Origin: an uncultured Alphaproteobacteria bacterium | Lineage (GTDB): Bacteria > Pseudomonadota > Alphaproteobacteria > Rhodobacterales > Rhodobacteraceae | Direction of reading: 5' to 3' | Length of the DNA: 64,000 bases | Assembly (NCBI GenBank): GCA_902570265.1 | Contig: CACFXF010000002.1 | Coordinates: forward strand, 62,001-126,000 | Shown: positions 39,313 through 50,139 of the stretch, in pieces | Layout: each line of letters starts with the position of its first letter | How positions within the stretch are numbered: the stretch's first letter is position 1 | Program-made: the position numbers and the translations under genes | The notes under the pieces: generated by a model | Told to the model about the DNA's origin: nothing | The model's database searches: none | The model's input: the letters and a program-made list of their open reading frames with translations, nothing else

Positions 39313-39329
39313 TGCGTCTTTCAGACGCA
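39313..39329. other. G+C-rich perfect hairpin between trmJ and ctaA
   Basis: TGCGTCT-TTC-AGACGCA is a 7-base-pair stem with a 3-base loop in an otherwise A/T spacer. On the minus strand it follows trmJ but is trailed by an A-rich tract, so it lacks the U-run of a classic terminator. It may be an RNA-stability or attenuation element; I cannot decide. Confidence 0.4.
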
Positions 39330-39366
39330 TAATACAAATACTTTTAATTAATTTACTAAATTTAGC

Positions 39367-40092
39367 CTATTTATTTTTTTGTAAACTTTTTATTATCCCA
39401 AATAAAGTTTTTAGGTTTGGACTTGTAAGTTTTAGACTGTAAAAAAGATTATCAATATTCAAATTCAAACTCTCTATTTTATCTTCAGGCCAAAAATAAC
39501 CTTTTTGTTGAAGCTGAGATTTTAATTGTTTTACAAATTTTTCAACTTCTATTTTTTTAACAAATTTTAACTCTTTTTCATCTTTATTTATTTTAAAAAT
39601 GTTACTTTCAATATTTTTAAACCATTCATATGAAACCACAGCAACCGCATGAGATAAATTAAGTGATTTAAAATTCTCATTAACAGGAATTGAAATAATT
39701 GCATTAGAAGAGGATATTTCATGTTTTTCTAATCCAGCTCTTTCTGAACCAAATAAAATACCTACAGAGTTTCCACTATCGATAAGTTTTTTGGCAAATT
39801 TAATGCCTTCTTCAGGAGTAAAAACTTCTTTAGAATATTTCCTTGATCTAATAGTTGTAGAAAATACAAAATTTAAATCTTTAATAGCATTGTTTAAATT
39901 ATTATATAAAATAGCATCATCAACTACACTTCCTCCTCCTGAAGATAGAGTACTTGCTTTTTTATTTGGCCAACCATCCCTAGGTGAAATTAATCGCAAA
40001 TTTTGCAAGCCGAAATTATACATTATTCTTGCGGCAGCACCAATATTCTCTCCTAATTGTGGCCTGGACAAAATTATATGTGGTTTTGACAT
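39367..40092 (-). CDS. trmJ: tRNA/rRNA 2'-O-methyltransferase TrmJ-like
   Basis: SPOUT-class methyltransferase of 241 residues; TrmJ methylates ribose at position 32 of tRNA. Motifs visible are LSRPQLGENIGAAARIMYNFG, GILFGSERAGLEKHE and ISIPVNENFKSLNLSHAVAVVSYE with the deep knot. A TrmL-type assignment is less likely because of the C-terminal extension. It is divergent from icd. Confidence 0.88.
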   Translation of the reverse strand: MSKPHIILSRPQLGENIGAAARIMYNFGLQNLRLISPRDGWPNKKASTLSSGGGSVVDDAILYNNLNNAIKDLNFVFSTTIRSRKYSKEVFTPEEGIKFAKKLIDSGNSVGILFGSERAGLEKHEISSSNAIISIPVNENFKSLNLSHAVAVVSYEWFKNIESNIFKINKDEKELKFVKKIEVEKFVKQLKSQLQQKGYFWPEDKIESLNLNIDNLFYSLKLTSPNLKTLFGIIKSLQKNK

Positions 40093-40222
40093 AGTAACCT
40101 AAAAAAAAGCTTGAAACATATTAATAAACATGATGATAGATAATACATAATTTTAATCACTTGACCATTAATAATAAACTCTCAAGGTTATATTAAATTT
40201 ACTGCTTTTTGGATAAAATAAA

Positions 40223-41434
40223 ATGCAAAATAAAATCAAAATTGAAAATCCTGTTGTTGAACTAGACGGGGATGAAATGACAAGAATAATCTGGAAAATT
40301 ATCAAAGAAAAATTAATACTACCTTTTCTAGATATAGATTTACTTTATTATGATTTAGGAATTGAAGAAAGAGATAATACCAATGACGAAATTACTATTA
40401 ATGCAGCTAATGCAATAAAAAAATATGGAGTAGGAGTAAAATGCGCAACAATAACTCCCGATGAAGCAAGAGTTGAAGAATTTAATTTAAAACAAATGTG
40501 GAAATCCCCTAATGGAACTATAAGAAATATTTTGGGTGGTGTAGTTTTTAGAGCTCCAATTATATGTGAAAACGTACCAAGGCTAGTACCCGGATGGACA
40601 GATCCAATAGTAATTGGGAGACATGCTTTTGGTGATCAATATAAAGCTACAGATTTTCTTTTTCCAGGAAAAGGTAAATTAACAATAAAATTTGAACCCG
40701 AAAATGGTGAAGTTATTGAAAAAGAGGTTTTTAATGCACCCTCAAGTGGAATAGCTCTTGGTATGTATAACCTTGATAGCTCTATAATAGATTTTGCCAG
40801 AGCTTCGTTTAATTATGGTTTAAAACTAGGCTGGCCAGTTTATTTATCTACAAAAAATACAATACTGAAAGCTTATGATGGTAGATTTAAGGATTTATTC
40901 CAAAAAGTTTATGAGGAAGAATTTGAAGAAGAGTTTAAAAAAAGAAATATTGTTTATGAGCATAGATTAATTGATGACATGGTTGCTGCCGCTTTAAAAT
41001 GGTCTGGCTCATTTGTTTGGGCATGTAAAAATTATGATGGAGATGTGCAGTCAGATACTGTAGCACAAGGTTTTGGATCATTAGGGCTTATGACCAGTCA
41101 ACTAATGACACCAAATGGATCAATTCTTGAGGCAGAAGCAGCTCATGGGACAGTAACAAGGCATTATAGAGAACACCAAAAAGGAAATGAAACATCTACT
41201 AATTCAATTGCATCAATTTATGCCTGGACAGGTGGTCTAAAGCATAGAGCAAAACTAGATAACAATAACGAACTTGAAGAATTTGCACTAAAACTTGAAA
41301 GTATTGTAATAAAAACAGTTGAAAGCGGTTATATGACCAAAGACTTAGCAATGCTTATAGGAAATAATCATAAGTGGTTAAGCACTACTCAATTTATAGA
41401 TAAAGTGGAAGAAAACTTACTAAAAGCAATTTAG
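40223..41434 (+). CDS. icd: NADP-dependent isocitrate dehydrogenase, eukaryote-like type
   Basis: TCA-cycle oxidative decarboxylation of isocitrate to 2-oxoglutarate with NADPH. Length is 403 residues, the homodimeric type shared by Alphaproteobacteria and mitochondria. The N-terminus [21 protein letters not shown], substrate loop [19 protein letters not shown] and [16 protein letters not shown] are diagnostic. Its last codons (KAI-stop) form one arm of the hairpin shared with alaS. Confidence 0.96.
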   Translation: MQNKIKIENPVVELDGDEMTRIIWKIIKEKLILPFLDIDLLYYDLGIEERDNTNDEITINAANAIKKYGVGVKCATITPDEARVEEFNLKQMWKSPNGTIRNILGGVVFRAPIICENVPRLVPGWTDPIVIGRHAFGDQYKATDFLFPGKGKLTIKFEPENGEVIEKEVFNAPSSGIALGMYNLDSSIIDFARASFNYGLKLGWPVYLSTKNTILKAYDGRFKDLFQKVYEEEFEEEFKKRNIVYEHRLIDDMVAAALKWSGSFVWACKNYDGDVQSDTVAQGFGSLGLMTSQLMTPNGSILEAEAAHGTVTRHYREHQKGNETSTNSIASIYAWTGGLKHRAKLDNNNELEEFALKLESIVIKTVESGYMTKDLAMLIGNNHKWLSTTQFIDKVEENLLKAI

Positions 41435-41460
41435 TTTTACAAAAAATTAAATTGCTTTTA
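41421..41460. terminator. Bidirectional terminator built from the last codons of icd and alaS
   Basis: TAAAAGCAATTTA (41421-41433) and TAAATTGCTTTTA (41448-41460) form a perfect 13-base-pair stem around a 14-base loop containing GTTTT and AAAAAA. Both converging genes end Lys-Ala-Ile-stop, so each arm is coding sequence on one strand. Confidence 0.65.
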
Positions 41461-44113
41461 AAAATAATTCAATTTTTGCTACTATCTCTGCTTGATTAAT
41501 TTTATTATTTCCACCGCCCTGTGCAAAATCTGATCTACCTCCACCTTTTCCGTCAGATAATTGATTTAAAATTTTAACAATTTCAGAAGCTGAATATTTG
41601 TTAGTTAAGTTGCTAGTAACACCAACAGTATATATAATCTTATTATCATGTTTAGATAAATTTAATATTATACTTTGATCAAATTTTTGTTTGTATGCAT
41701 CTGTTAATGATCTCATTTCTTTTATTTCAATATTTTCAAGCTTATTAACAATAAATGAAATCCCATTTATTGATCTAATATCACTAATTTCATCCTGAGT
41801 GTGAGCATCTGAAGACTTATTTTTTTGAAAGTGATCAATTTTTTGTAACAATGATTTTTTATCATTTATGAGTCCTATTAGTCTTTCATTAACTGCTTCA
41901 ATTGGAATTTTTAAAGTAGTGATAATTTGATCAATATATGAACGACTTTGCTGTAGATATTTTATTGCATTCAAACCTGTTAATGCTTCAATACGTCGAA
42001 CACCTGAACTAGATGCAATTTCTGATTTAATTATAAAAGAACCTATCATTCCAGTTCTCTGAACATGGGTACCACCGCATAATTCCATTGAATATCTTTT
42101 ACTTTTGGAAGAAGGTTGTGGTATTAAAGTTGAATTAAAACCCATCATTACTACTCTAACTTCATTATCATATTTCTCACCAAAAAGAGCCTGAGCTCCT
42201 AATTTCTTAGCTTCATCAATATCCATTAACCTTGTATCTACTACTGTATCTTCAATAATATGCTGATTTACAATTTTCTCTACTCTTTCAATTTCTTGCT
42301 TAGTCATTGGTTTATTACTTGAAAAATCAAACCTTAAGCGCTCACAATCATTTAAAGAGCCCCTTTGATTAACATGAACCCCTATCACGTCCTTCAGTGC
42401 TTGGTGCATCAAATGAGTTGCAGAATGGTTTGCAGCTATTGATCGTCGTTTATTTATATCTACTGTTAATTTAACCAAATCACCATTTTTAATTTTTCCT
42501 TGAATAATATTAATTTTATGAATTATTAAACCAGATATTTTTTTAACACCTTCTATTTTAGCTTCAAAATTTTCATTAATTAAAAACCCAGTATCAGAAA
42601 TCTGACCCCCACTTTCAGCATAAAAAGGTGACTGATTAAAAATTAATTCTGCTAAATTACCATCATCTATTTTATCTACAGTTCTACCATTTATTACAAT
42701 TGCAAGTACTTTAGCCTCAGAGTTTAAAGTGTTATAACCAAGAAATTCAGTTGAATCTAAGTTATTGGCAAGATCAAACCATATTTGCTCTATTTTTTTT
42801 TCACCAGATCCTACCCATGCATTTCTTGCTTTTTCTTTTTGTTTTTCCATTGATAAATTGAAACTATCTAAATCAACTTCCAGATTAATTTCTCTTGTGG
42901 CGTCTTGAGTTAGGTCAATAGGGAAACCATAAGTATCATATAATTTAAAAGCAACTTCACCTGAAAATTTTTCTCCTTTGTTCAACCTACTGATCTCTTT
43001 ATCAAGTAACTTTAATCCTCTATCTAAAGTTGATCTAAACTTTATCTCCTCATTTAGCAAACTTTCCTCAATTAAATCTTTAGCTTCTATTAATTCAGGG
43101 AATGCCGCACCCATTTCTCTAGTTAAAGAATCTACCATTTTATGTAGCATTGGTTCATTAACTCCTAAAAAATGAATATGCCTCATGGCCCTTCTCATAA
43201 TTCTTCTTAATACATAACCTCTTCCTTCGTTTGAAGGAAAAATTCCTTCAGCTATTAAAAAAGAAATAGATCTAATATGATCCGCTATAACTCTGTGATG
43301 GATATTAAATTTACCTTCAACAGACTGATTAGATAGATTTGCTGATTCTTCTATAAGTGCTCTCATTAAATCAGTATTATAATTATCATGGGTTCCTTGA
43401 AGAACTGCTCCCATTCTTTCTAAACCCATTCCCGTATCAATTGAGGGTCTAGGTAAATTTTCTCTTTTATCACTATCTAACTGATCATACTGCATAAAAA
43501 CAAGATTCCAAATTTCAACAAATCTATCGCCATCTTCATCTGTTGACCCTGGTGGTCCTCCTTTTACTTTAGACCCGTGATCAAAAAATATTTCAGAGCA
43601 CGGACCACAAGGTCCAGTTGATCCCATTGACCAAAAATTATCGATAGTATTGATTTTTATAATTTGAGAATCGGATAGGCCTGCATATTTTTTCCAAATC
43701 TCTATAGCCTCATTATCAGTATGAAAAACAGTAACCAGTAATCTTTCTTTTGGCAATGAAAACTCTTTAGTAATTAGATCCCAAGCCAATGGAATTGCTT
43801 TTTCCTTGAAGTAATTTCCGAATGAAAAATTACCTAACATTTCAAAAAAAGTATGATGCCGAGATGTGTATCCAACATTATCTAAGTCATTATGTTTACC
43901 ACCTGCTCTAAGACATTTTTGACTAGTAACTGCTTTGTTATAAGAACGACTTTCAAGTCCAGTAAAAACATTTTTGAATTGCACCATTCCAGAATTCGTA
44001 AACATAAGAGTAGGATCATTACTGGGAACCAGTGTTGAACTTTTAACTTCTTCATGCCCATGCTTTTTAAAATAATTTAAAAAAGTAGATCGAATTTCTG
44101 CTAGGCCTGCCAT
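41447..44113 (-). CDS. alaS: Alanyl-tRNA synthetase
   Basis: Charges tRNA(Ala). Length is 888 residues, full size. The class II core begins IRSTFLNYFKKHGHE, with motif 2 in TSRHHTFFEMLGNFSFGNYF. The editing-domain zinc site appears as HSATHLMHQAL and later CGGTHVQRTG. The C-terminal domain has a glycine-rich GKGGGRSDFAQGGG. It precedes and converges on icd and follows recA on the same strand (59-base gap), a common alphaproteobacterial order. Confidence 0.97.
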   Translation of the reverse strand: MAGLAEIRSTFLNYFKKHGHEEVKSSTLVPSNDPTLMFTNSGMVQFKNVFTGLESRSYNKAVTSQKCLRAGGKHNDLDNVGYTSRHHTFFEMLGNFSFGNYFKEKAIPLAWDLITKEFSLPKERLLVTVFHTDNEAIEIWKKYAGLSDSQIIKINTIDNFWSMGSTGPCGPCSEIFFDHGSKVKGGPPGSTDEDGDRFVEIWNLVFMQYDQLDSDKRENLPRPSIDTGMGLERMGAVLQGTHDNYNTDLMRALIEESANLSNQSVEGKFNIHHRVIADHIRSISFLIAEGIFPSNEGRGYVLRRIMRRAMRHIHFLGVNEPMLHKMVDSLTREMGAAFPELIEAKDLIEESLLNEEIKFRSTLDRGLKLLDKEISRLNKGEKFSGEVAFKLYDTYGFPIDLTQDATREINLEVDLDSFNLSMEKQKEKARNAWVGSGEKKIEQIWFDLANNLDSTEFLGYNTLNSEAKVLAIVINGRTVDKIDDGNLAELIFNQSPFYAESGGQISDTGFLINENFEAKIEGVKKISGLIIHKINIIQGKIKNGDLVKLTVDINKRRSIAANHSATHLMHQALKDVIGVHVNQRGSLNDCERLRFDFSSNKPMTKQEIERVEKIVNQHIIEDTVVDTRLMDIDEAKKLGAQALFGEKYDNEVRVVMMGFNSTLIPQPSSKSKRYSMELCGGTHVQRTGMIGSFIIKSEIASSSGVRRIEALTGLNAIKYLQQSRSYIDQIITTLKIPIEAVNERLIGLINDKKSLLQKIDHFQKNKSSDAHTQDEISDIRSINGISFIVNKLENIEIKEMRSLTDAYKQKFDQSIILNLSKHDNKIIYTVGVTSNLTNKYSASEIVKILNQLSDGKGGGRSDFAQGGGNNKINQAEIVAKIELFLKAI

Positions 44114-44172
44114 TTATTTATCTTTACACACTAAATTTCATAAAATTTTCTTGAAGCTAAAGAGTTGTTTTC

Positions 44173-45246
44173 TCAATTTGTTTCTTTAGAAGTATTATCC
44201 TCAATTAAATTTGTTGTTGTATTTTGATTTAAACCATTAGCACTTCTAATTTTTTCTTCAATTTCGTGAGCAATTTCATGGTTATCAATTAGAAATTTCT
44301 TAGCATTTTCCCTACCCTGACCAATTCTTTCGTCTCCATATGAAAACCATGCACCAGATTTTTCAATAATGTCAAATTTAACACCTAAATCAATTATTTC
44401 ACCAACTTTAGATATACCTTCTCCATACATAATATCAAACTCTACTTGTTTAAAAGGTGGAGATACTTTGTTTTTAACAACTTTTACCCTTGTTGAATTA
44501 CCAATTACTTCTTCACGATCTTTAAGTGCACCAATTCTCCTAATATCTAGTCTAACAGAAGCATAAAATTTCAATGCATTTCCACCAGTAGTAGTTTCTG
44601 GACTACCAAACATTACTCCTATTTTCATTCTAATCTGATTTATAAAAATAACCATACAGTTAGATCTACTAATTGATCCTGTAAGCTTTCTCATAGCTTG
44701 ACTCATTAATCTAGCTTGTGCTCCAACTTGAGCGTCACCCATGTCACCTTCTAATTCAGAACGAGGAGTTAAAGCTGCTACTGAATCAACCACGACTAAT
44801 GAAACCGCTCCAGATCTAACCAAAGTCTCTGTTATTTCTAAAGCTTGTTCTCCTGTATCTGGTTGAGAGATTAATAATTCATCTAGGTTAACGCCTAGTT
44901 TTTTGGCATAACCCGGATCTAGTGCATGTTCTGCATCAACAAAAGCACATATCCCTTCCTTTTTTTGCTCTTCTGCTACTACGTGTAATGCTAACGTAGT
45001 TTTACCAGAACTTTCAGGACCATAAATTTCTATTATTCTTCCTTTAGGCAATCCTCCAATACCAAGTGCAATATCCAAACTTATTGAACCTGTTGAAATA
45101 GACTCAATATCAATAACTGGATTATCTTGACCAAGTTTCATGATTGAACCCTTACCAAAGTTTCTTTCAATCTGTGAAAGGGCTGTTTCGAGTGCTTTAC
45201 TTTTATCCATAGGTGCTCTTTCTAAAAAGTTAATTAACTTTGTCAT
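44173..45246 (-). CDS. recA: Recombinase A
   Basis: DNA strand exchange and LexA co-protease. Length is 357 residues. Walker A is [11 protein letters not shown] near residue 76; [10 protein letters not shown], loop L1 [19 protein letters not shown] and loop L2 [21 protein letters not shown] follow. The start used gives [19 protein letters not shown]; Met13 is the start usual in homologues, so the first 12 residues may be untranslated. A LexA box lies 84 bases upstream. Confidence 0.97.
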   Translation of the reverse strand: MTKLINFLERAPMDKSKALETALSQIERNFGKGSIMKLGQDNPVIDIESISTGSISLDIALGIGGLPKGRIIEIYGPESSGKTTLALHVVAEEQKKEGICAFVDAEHALDPGYAKKLGVNLDELLISQPDTGEQALEITETLVRSGAVSLVVVDSVAALTPRSELEGDMGDAQVGAQARLMSQAMRKLTGSISRSNCMVIFINQIRMKIGVMFGSPETTTGGNALKFYASVRLDIRRIGALKDREEVIGNSTRVKVVKNKVSPPFKQVEFDIMYGEGISKVGEIIDLGVKFDIIEKSGAWFSYGDERIGQGRENAKKFLIDNHEIAHEIEEKIRSANGLNQNTTTNLIEDNTSKETN

Positions 45247-45329
45247 ATTTCTTTCCTTATTTCATATCTTTGTTTATCTATCAACATTACAAAAACGATA
45301 AATTATAAAATATAAAATTTATTTATAAT

Positions 45330-45344
45330 GTTCACCTTATGTTC
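45330..45344 (-). promoter_or_regulatory. LexA (SOS) box upstream of recA
   Basis: GTTCACCTTATGTTC fits GTTC-N7-GTTC, the direct-repeat LexA box known in Alphaproteobacteria. It lies in the 135-base spacer between rsmB and recA, at the place expected for SOS control of recA. Confidence 0.75.
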
Positions 45345-45381
45345 TTATATATTTATTACTTAATTATCAAGAAATATTTAA

Positions 45382-46596
45382 TTATTCAGTAATTTTTAAA
45401 ACAGAAAAATAGAAACCATCACTAGCATTAATCGGATGAAATATACCTGACTTAACTTTTGAATAATTTTTGTGATGCAACAAATATTTTCTAATAATCA
45501 AATCACCTTCATCTTCTAATAAAGAGCAAACAACATAGATTAAAAAACCACCATTTTTTAAATAAGAACATGCTTGTTTAACAATACTATACTGATTTTT
45601 AGTTAATAAAGTTAACTTTTGATCATTTAATTCCCACTTTATTTTAGGATCTCTTCTCCAAGTTCCAGTTCCAGAACACGGTGCATCAACAAATACAATA
45701 TCAAAAAAATTTTTGTACTTAATTAATTGTTTAGAATCAATAATTGTTATGTTGGCTCCAGCTTTATTAGTCCTATAAATAAGATTTTTATATTTCAAGT
45801 TATTTAAATCATAAGCAAAGAGATCCACTTTATTTCTTAATCTTGAAGCAATAGCGAGAGCTTTTCCACCACTGCCTGAACAAAAATCTAATATTTTTTT
45901 TCCTGAAGAGATTTGTATAAACTCAGTAGTTAATTGAGAAGATAGATCTTGTAATTCTACTTCACCAAGTTGATAGGATAAAGAATTTTTAATTAATTTT
46001 TCTCCACTTATAATTTTTAATGCATAGTTTGAACTAGGACAAATTTCAGAAAAAATCCCTTGATTTTCTAATTTAATTTTTGCTTCTTTTAGATTTATTT
46101 TATTTTGATTAATTCTTAAATAAACTGGCGCTCTTTTCAAAAATATTTCCATGATAGCATTAAAATTGTTACCTAATGATTGTGTTAACTTTTCCTCAAG
46201 AAACTCTGGATAATTAAGACTTATATTTTTAGGAGCTTTCTTTACTAATCTATTGATATTGTTTAGAATAATTAATTCATTACTGTTAATAGGTGGTGAT
46301 AGATATTTATTCTCTTTTATGTCCTCAAGAGAAAAAGAGCCCTTTTTATAAAGGAATAGATAGGAAAGAACTAAAATACGACCATTTTCGACATATTCGT
46401 TTATTTGAAATGGATAATATAAAATTAACCTTTTTCTTAAAATATCAAATACTAGATCTCTTATATTTCTTCTATCATTAGAGCCTGCAAAACGATTTTT
46501 TTTGAACCACTGTTTTAGTGCTTTTTCTAATGGATAACCTTTCAGATAGTCATCCAAAATATTAATTGCGGCAGCTGCACGAGAAATTTCTTGCAT
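45382..46596 (-). CDS. rsmB: 16S rRNA (cytosine-5) methyltransferase, RsmB/NOL1-NOP2-sun family
   Basis: RNA m5C methyltransferase of 404 residues. An N-terminal NusB-like helical domain (ILDDYLKGYPLEKAL, NRRNIRDLVFDILR-like) is followed by the Rossmann core. SAM motif LDFCSGSGGKALAIA and the two catalytic cysteines in VDAPCSGTGTWRRDP and VVCSLLEDEGD are visible. RsmB versus a sister family member cannot be settled by eye. It follows guaB by 26 bases. Confidence 0.85.
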   Translation of the reverse strand: MQEISRAAAAINILDDYLKGYPLEKALKQWFKKNRFAGSNDRRNIRDLVFDILRKRLILYYPFQINEYVENGRILVLSYLFLYKKGSFSLEDIKENKYLSPPINSNELIILNNINRLVKKAPKNISLNYPEFLEEKLTQSLGNNFNAIMEIFLKRAPVYLRINQNKINLKEAKIKLENQGIFSEICPSSNYALKIISGEKLIKNSLSYQLGEVELQDLSSQLTTEFIQISSGKKILDFCSGSGGKALAIASRLRNKVDLFAYDLNNLKYKNLIYRTNKAGANITIIDSKQLIKYKNFFDIVFVDAPCSGTGTWRRDPKIKWELNDQKLTLLTKNQYSIVKQACSYLKNGGFLIYVVCSLLEDEGDLIIRKYLLHHKNYSKVKSGIFHPINASDGFYFSVLKITE

Positions 46597-46622
46597 AAAA
46601 ATTAATATTTTCTTTGTGGGTT

Positions 46623-48080
46623 TTACTTATTATTACTATAGTTTGGTGACTCATTTGTTATTCTTACATCATGCACATGACTTTCTGACAAACCTGCTCC
46701 AGATATTTTAATAAATTTACAACCATTTTTCATTTGATTAATGTTTTTATTGCCTGTGTATCCCATAGATGCCTTTAATCCACCTACCAATTGATAAATT
46801 ATGTTATTAACTGACCCCTTGTATGGAACTTGTCCTTCTATTCCTTCAGGGATTAATTTATCTGCTTCTACTTCTTTTTGAAAATATCGATCTGCAGAAC
46901 CTCTTGCCATAGCACCCAAAGAACCCATTCCCCTATAATTTTTAAAACTTCTGCCTTGATACAATGATATTTCACCAGGAGATTCATCTGTTCCTGCAAA
47001 TAAAGAACCTATCATCGCACAAGAGGCTCCTGATGCAATTGATTTAGCAAAATCACCAGAAAATCTAATTCCGCCGTCAGCAATTACCGGAATACTGTGT
47101 AAATCTGCTTCTTTAGCACAATTTATAATTGCAGTTAGTTGAGGCATGCCTACACCAGCAATAACCCTTGTAGTACAAATTGAACCTGGGCCAATTCCTA
47201 CTTTAATACCATCAGCACCCACATCTATCAATTCTTTTGTAGCATCTGAAGTAACCACATTACCTGCAATAACTTGGGTATTAGCAAATTCCTTTTTTAA
47301 TCTTTTAACCGCGTTTATTACATCTGAAGAATGACCATGAGCGGTATCTATGAATATAACATCTGCTCCAGCATCAATCAATGAAATAGATCTTTCATAA
47401 CCTTCATTTCCTACAGAAGAAGCCGCAGCACATCTTAATCTACCTAATTTATCTTTACAGGCTATTGGATTTAATACAGATTTTTCAATATCTTTTATAG
47501 TGAGTAACCCTAATAAATAATTACTTTCATCAACTACTAATAGTTTTTCAATCCTTCTTTTTGCCATTATTTGCTTTGCTTCTTTTGAATTAATTGGTTC
47601 TTTTACAATAGCTAAGTTTTCTTTAGTCATAACTTCACTTACTTTAATAGAATTATCTTCTAAAAAACGAATATCTCTGTTTGTTAATATCCCCAATACT
47701 TTATTTTCTTTATCTACAACTGGAAAACCAGTGATATTATATCTTTTAGCAATTTTTTTTGCGATCTTAACAGTATCATTACAATTTAAAGTTATTGGAT
47801 TATAAACAATACCACTTTCAAATCTTTTAACTGCAGATACATATTTGGCTTGTCTGCTTATACTTAAATTTCTATGTATAACACCAATACCTCCAGATTG
47901 TGCCATAGCTATAGCCATATTTTTCTCAGTAACAGTATCCATTGCAGAAGAAATTAAAGGGATATTAAGTTTGATATTCTTTGAAACAAATGTCTTTGTA
48001 TCAACCATATCTGGAGTAACTGAAGATTTTGCAGGCACCAATAAAACATCATCAAATGTGATAGCATTTTCTAATTTCAT
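46623..48080 (-). CDS. guaB: IMP dehydrogenase
   Basis: NAD-dependent oxidation of IMP to XMP, the committed step to GMP. Length is 485 residues. The (beta-alpha)8 barrel is interrupted by two CBS domains (about 95-205). The catalytic cysteine is in [15 protein letters not shown] and the flap contains [24 protein letters not shown]. It is in the ppx-rlmE-guaB order seen across Alphaproteobacteria. Confidence 0.96.
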   Translation of the reverse strand: MKLENAITFDDVLLVPAKSSVTPDMVDTKTFVSKNIKLNIPLISSAMDTVTEKNMAIAMAQSGGIGVIHRNLSISRQAKYVSAVKRFESGIVYNPITLNCNDTVKIAKKIAKRYNITGFPVVDKENKVLGILTNRDIRFLEDNSIKVSEVMTKENLAIVKEPINSKEAKQIMAKRRIEKLLVVDESNYLLGLLTIKDIEKSVLNPIACKDKLGRLRCAAASSVGNEGYERSISLIDAGADVIFIDTAHGHSSDVINAVKRLKKEFANTQVIAGNVVTSDATKELIDVGADGIKVGIGPGSICTTRVIAGVGMPQLTAIINCAKEADLHSIPVIADGGIRFSGDFAKSIASGASCAMIGSLFAGTDESPGEISLYQGRSFKNYRGMGSLGAMARGSADRYFQKEVEADKLIPEGIEGQVPYKGSVNNIIYQLVGGLKASMGYTGNKNINQMKNGCKFIKISGAGLSESHVHDVRITNESPNYSNNK

Positions 48081-48125
48081 ATATTTAAAACCTCTATTAC
48101 AGAATAAATATTTATTTTGATATAG

Positions 48126-48878
48126 TTAATCTTTTTTAAATTTTAATGCTACAACATATTTTTCAGAGCTATCAGATCTACTTGATTTAGGTTTAAAATT
48201 AATCACTTTCTTGAACTTTTTTTTAAGCAAGTTTTGTAATTCCATTTCAGCACCACCAGCAAGAACTTTTGCAACAAAATTTCCTCCTTCATTCAAATAA
48301 TTAAATGCAAAAAATGCTGCAGATTCGCATAATGCCATAATTTTTAAATGATCAGATTTTTTGTGTCCCGTTGAGTTGCTTGCCATATCAGATAATATAT
48401 TATCAACTTTATGATTTAATATTTCTCCAATTTCTTTTTCAAAATTATCTTCTAAGAAATCAAATATGTATATTTCCGCACCATTAATTGCTAAGATAGG
48501 TTTTAAGTCAATACCAATAACCCTGCCCTGTTTTTCTTTCAATTTATCAAGGTTTGAATTAGTTTTTTCAACAGCAACTTGAGACCACCCACCAGGCGCA
48601 CAACCTAGATCAATAACACTATCTCCAAATTTAAATATACAAAATTTTTCATTTATTTCCAATAATTTAAATGCAGCTCTCGATCTATAACCTCTCTCCT
48701 TAGCAAGCTTTACATATGGATCATTTAGCTGCCTTCTTAACCAGTTAGTAGAAGAAATTTTTCTTCCTTTAGCAGTTTTTACATTTACTTTTAATAATCT
48801 ATCAGTATTTTTTTTTGTTTTTTTTATTGAAGTACTGATTTTTTTATCATTTTTTTTTAATGGATATTTTTTTTTCAT
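48126..48878 (-). CDS. rlmE: 23S rRNA 2'-O-ribose methyltransferase RlmE (FtsJ)
   Basis: Methylates U2552 of 23S rRNA in late 50S assembly. Length is 250 residues, with a lysine-rich N-terminal extension of about 40 residues. The FtsJ core follows: DPYVKLAKERGYRSRAAFKL, SAM motif VIDLGCAPGGWSQVA and the catalytic DMASNSTGHKKSDH. It follows ppx by four bases. Confidence 0.94.
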   Translation of the reverse strand: MKKKYPLKKNDKKISTSIKKTKKNTDRLLKVNVKTAKGRKISSTNWLRRQLNDPYVKLAKERGYRSRAAFKLLEINEKFCIFKFGDSVIDLGCAPGGWSQVAVEKTNSNLDKLKEKQGRVIGIDLKPILAINGAEIYIFDFLEDNFEKEIGEILNHKVDNILSDMASNSTGHKKSDHLKIMALCESAAFFAFNYLNEGGNFVAKVLAGGAEMELQNLLKKKFKKVINFKPKSSRSDSSEKYVVALKFKKD

Positions 48879-48882
48879 AAGA

Positions 48883-50004
48883 CTATTGAAAATGGTTATC
48901 TGCCGCCATTAAAGAGTATAAAATTCCTTCTCTCAAACCACGATCAGCCACTTTCATACTATGTGAAGGCCAAATTCTCAATAAAGTTTGCATAATTGCA
49001 GATCCAGACATTATTAAATCTGCCCTGTCTCTACCTATTCCTGGTTCTTTCTTTCTACCATCAGGTCCAAGAATCAAGAATTTTTTTATGACATTATCAA
49101 TATCAGTAGAAGAAAGGTTAAGTCCATCAACCTTTAATCTATCATATCTTCTTAAACCCAAATGAACTGCTCCTAAAGTTGTTACAGTTCCTGAAGTACC
49201 AATTATTTGCAGTTCTTTTTTTAAATCAATTTGATTATAATTTAAATAAGGTAAAAAATTTTCAATTTTTTGCTCAAAATCACAAGACATTAAAGCAAAC
49301 CTTGCACTATCATCATCCACATCAGAATAACGCTCTAGTAGAGTTGCAACACCTAAAGGGACTGAAATCCAATCTACTATTTTGACGAAATTAGTATTTA
49401 ATTTTTCAATTTGAAATTCTTTTTTATTTTTTTTATCTAACCGAAGTTTAAGCATTTCTGCTATCCTATTTTCTTCTGAGATCTCTGATAAATCCATCCA
49501 AACTAATTCTGTCGACCCTCCTCCAATATCAACTATTAAGACATGAGAAAATTTTGGATCGAATAACGGAGCGCAACTTATAACTGCTAATCTAGCTTCT
49601 TCTTCGGGCTTTATAAGTTCTAATTTTAGTCCTGTTTCCATTTTAACTTTTTGTAAAAAACTTTTACCATTTTCTGAACGCCTACAAGCTTCAGTAGCCA
49701 CAAGCCTTGAATTTTTAACACGGAATTTATTAAGTTTTTTTGCACATACATGAAGAGCTTGTAATGCTCTTGTGATTCCAGCTTGAGAGAGTTGTCCAGT
49801 TCTTTCCAGATCTATACCAAGCCTTATAGACTTTGAAAAAGCATCTACTATCTCAAATCTTGAACCAGTTGGTCGGGCTATCAACATTCGGCAACTATTA
49901 GTACCTAGATCTAAAGCTGCATATAAATTTTTATTATTATTGTTACCCTTTTTAACATTCAAACTTTTGTTAACCAACTTAGGATCAGAGCCTAAGTCTA
50001 CCAT
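48883..50004 (-). CDS. ppx: Exopolyphosphatase/guanosine pentaphosphatase (Ppx/GppA)
   Basis: ASKHA-fold phosphatase acting on polyphosphate or pppGpp. Length is 373 residues, the short two-domain form without the HD C-terminal domain. Phosphate-1 motif is YAALDLGTNSCRMLIA, phosphate-2 VLIVDIGGGSTELVW, and IGTSGTVTTLGAV follows. It is first in a run with rlmE and guaB. Which substrate it prefers cannot be read from sequence. Confidence 0.92.
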   Translation of the reverse strand: MVDLGSDPKLVNKSLNVKKGNNNNKNLYAALDLGTNSCRMLIARPTGSRFEIVDAFSKSIRLGIDLERTGQLSQAGITRALQALHVCAKKLNKFRVKNSRLVATEACRRSENGKSFLQKVKMETGLKLELIKPEEEARLAVISCAPLFDPKFSHVLIVDIGGGSTELVWMDLSEISEENRIAEMLKLRLDKKNKKEFQIEKLNTNFVKIVDWISVPLGVATLLERYSDVDDDSARFALMSCDFEQKIENFLPYLNYNQIDLKKELQIIGTSGTVTTLGAVHLGLRRYDRLKVDGLNLSSTDIDNVIKKFLILGPDGRKKEPGIGRDRADLIMSGSAIMQTLLRIWPSHSMKVADRGLREGILYSLMAADNHFQ

Positions 50005-50139
50005 TTTTATCCTCTCTTAAATAGTTCAAAGATATATCTAACTTAAACTATTTTTCTTTACAGTAGTATAAAGAAGAGTAATTAACAACTTTAAAACATC
50101 TTTAATTCTATGTCGAATTAGTATTTCATGCAGTCGCTT

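Noticed and set aside
39791-40102. Plus-strand 103-codon frame
   Set aside because: Antisense to the trmJ N-terminus, whose SPOUT motifs are clear.
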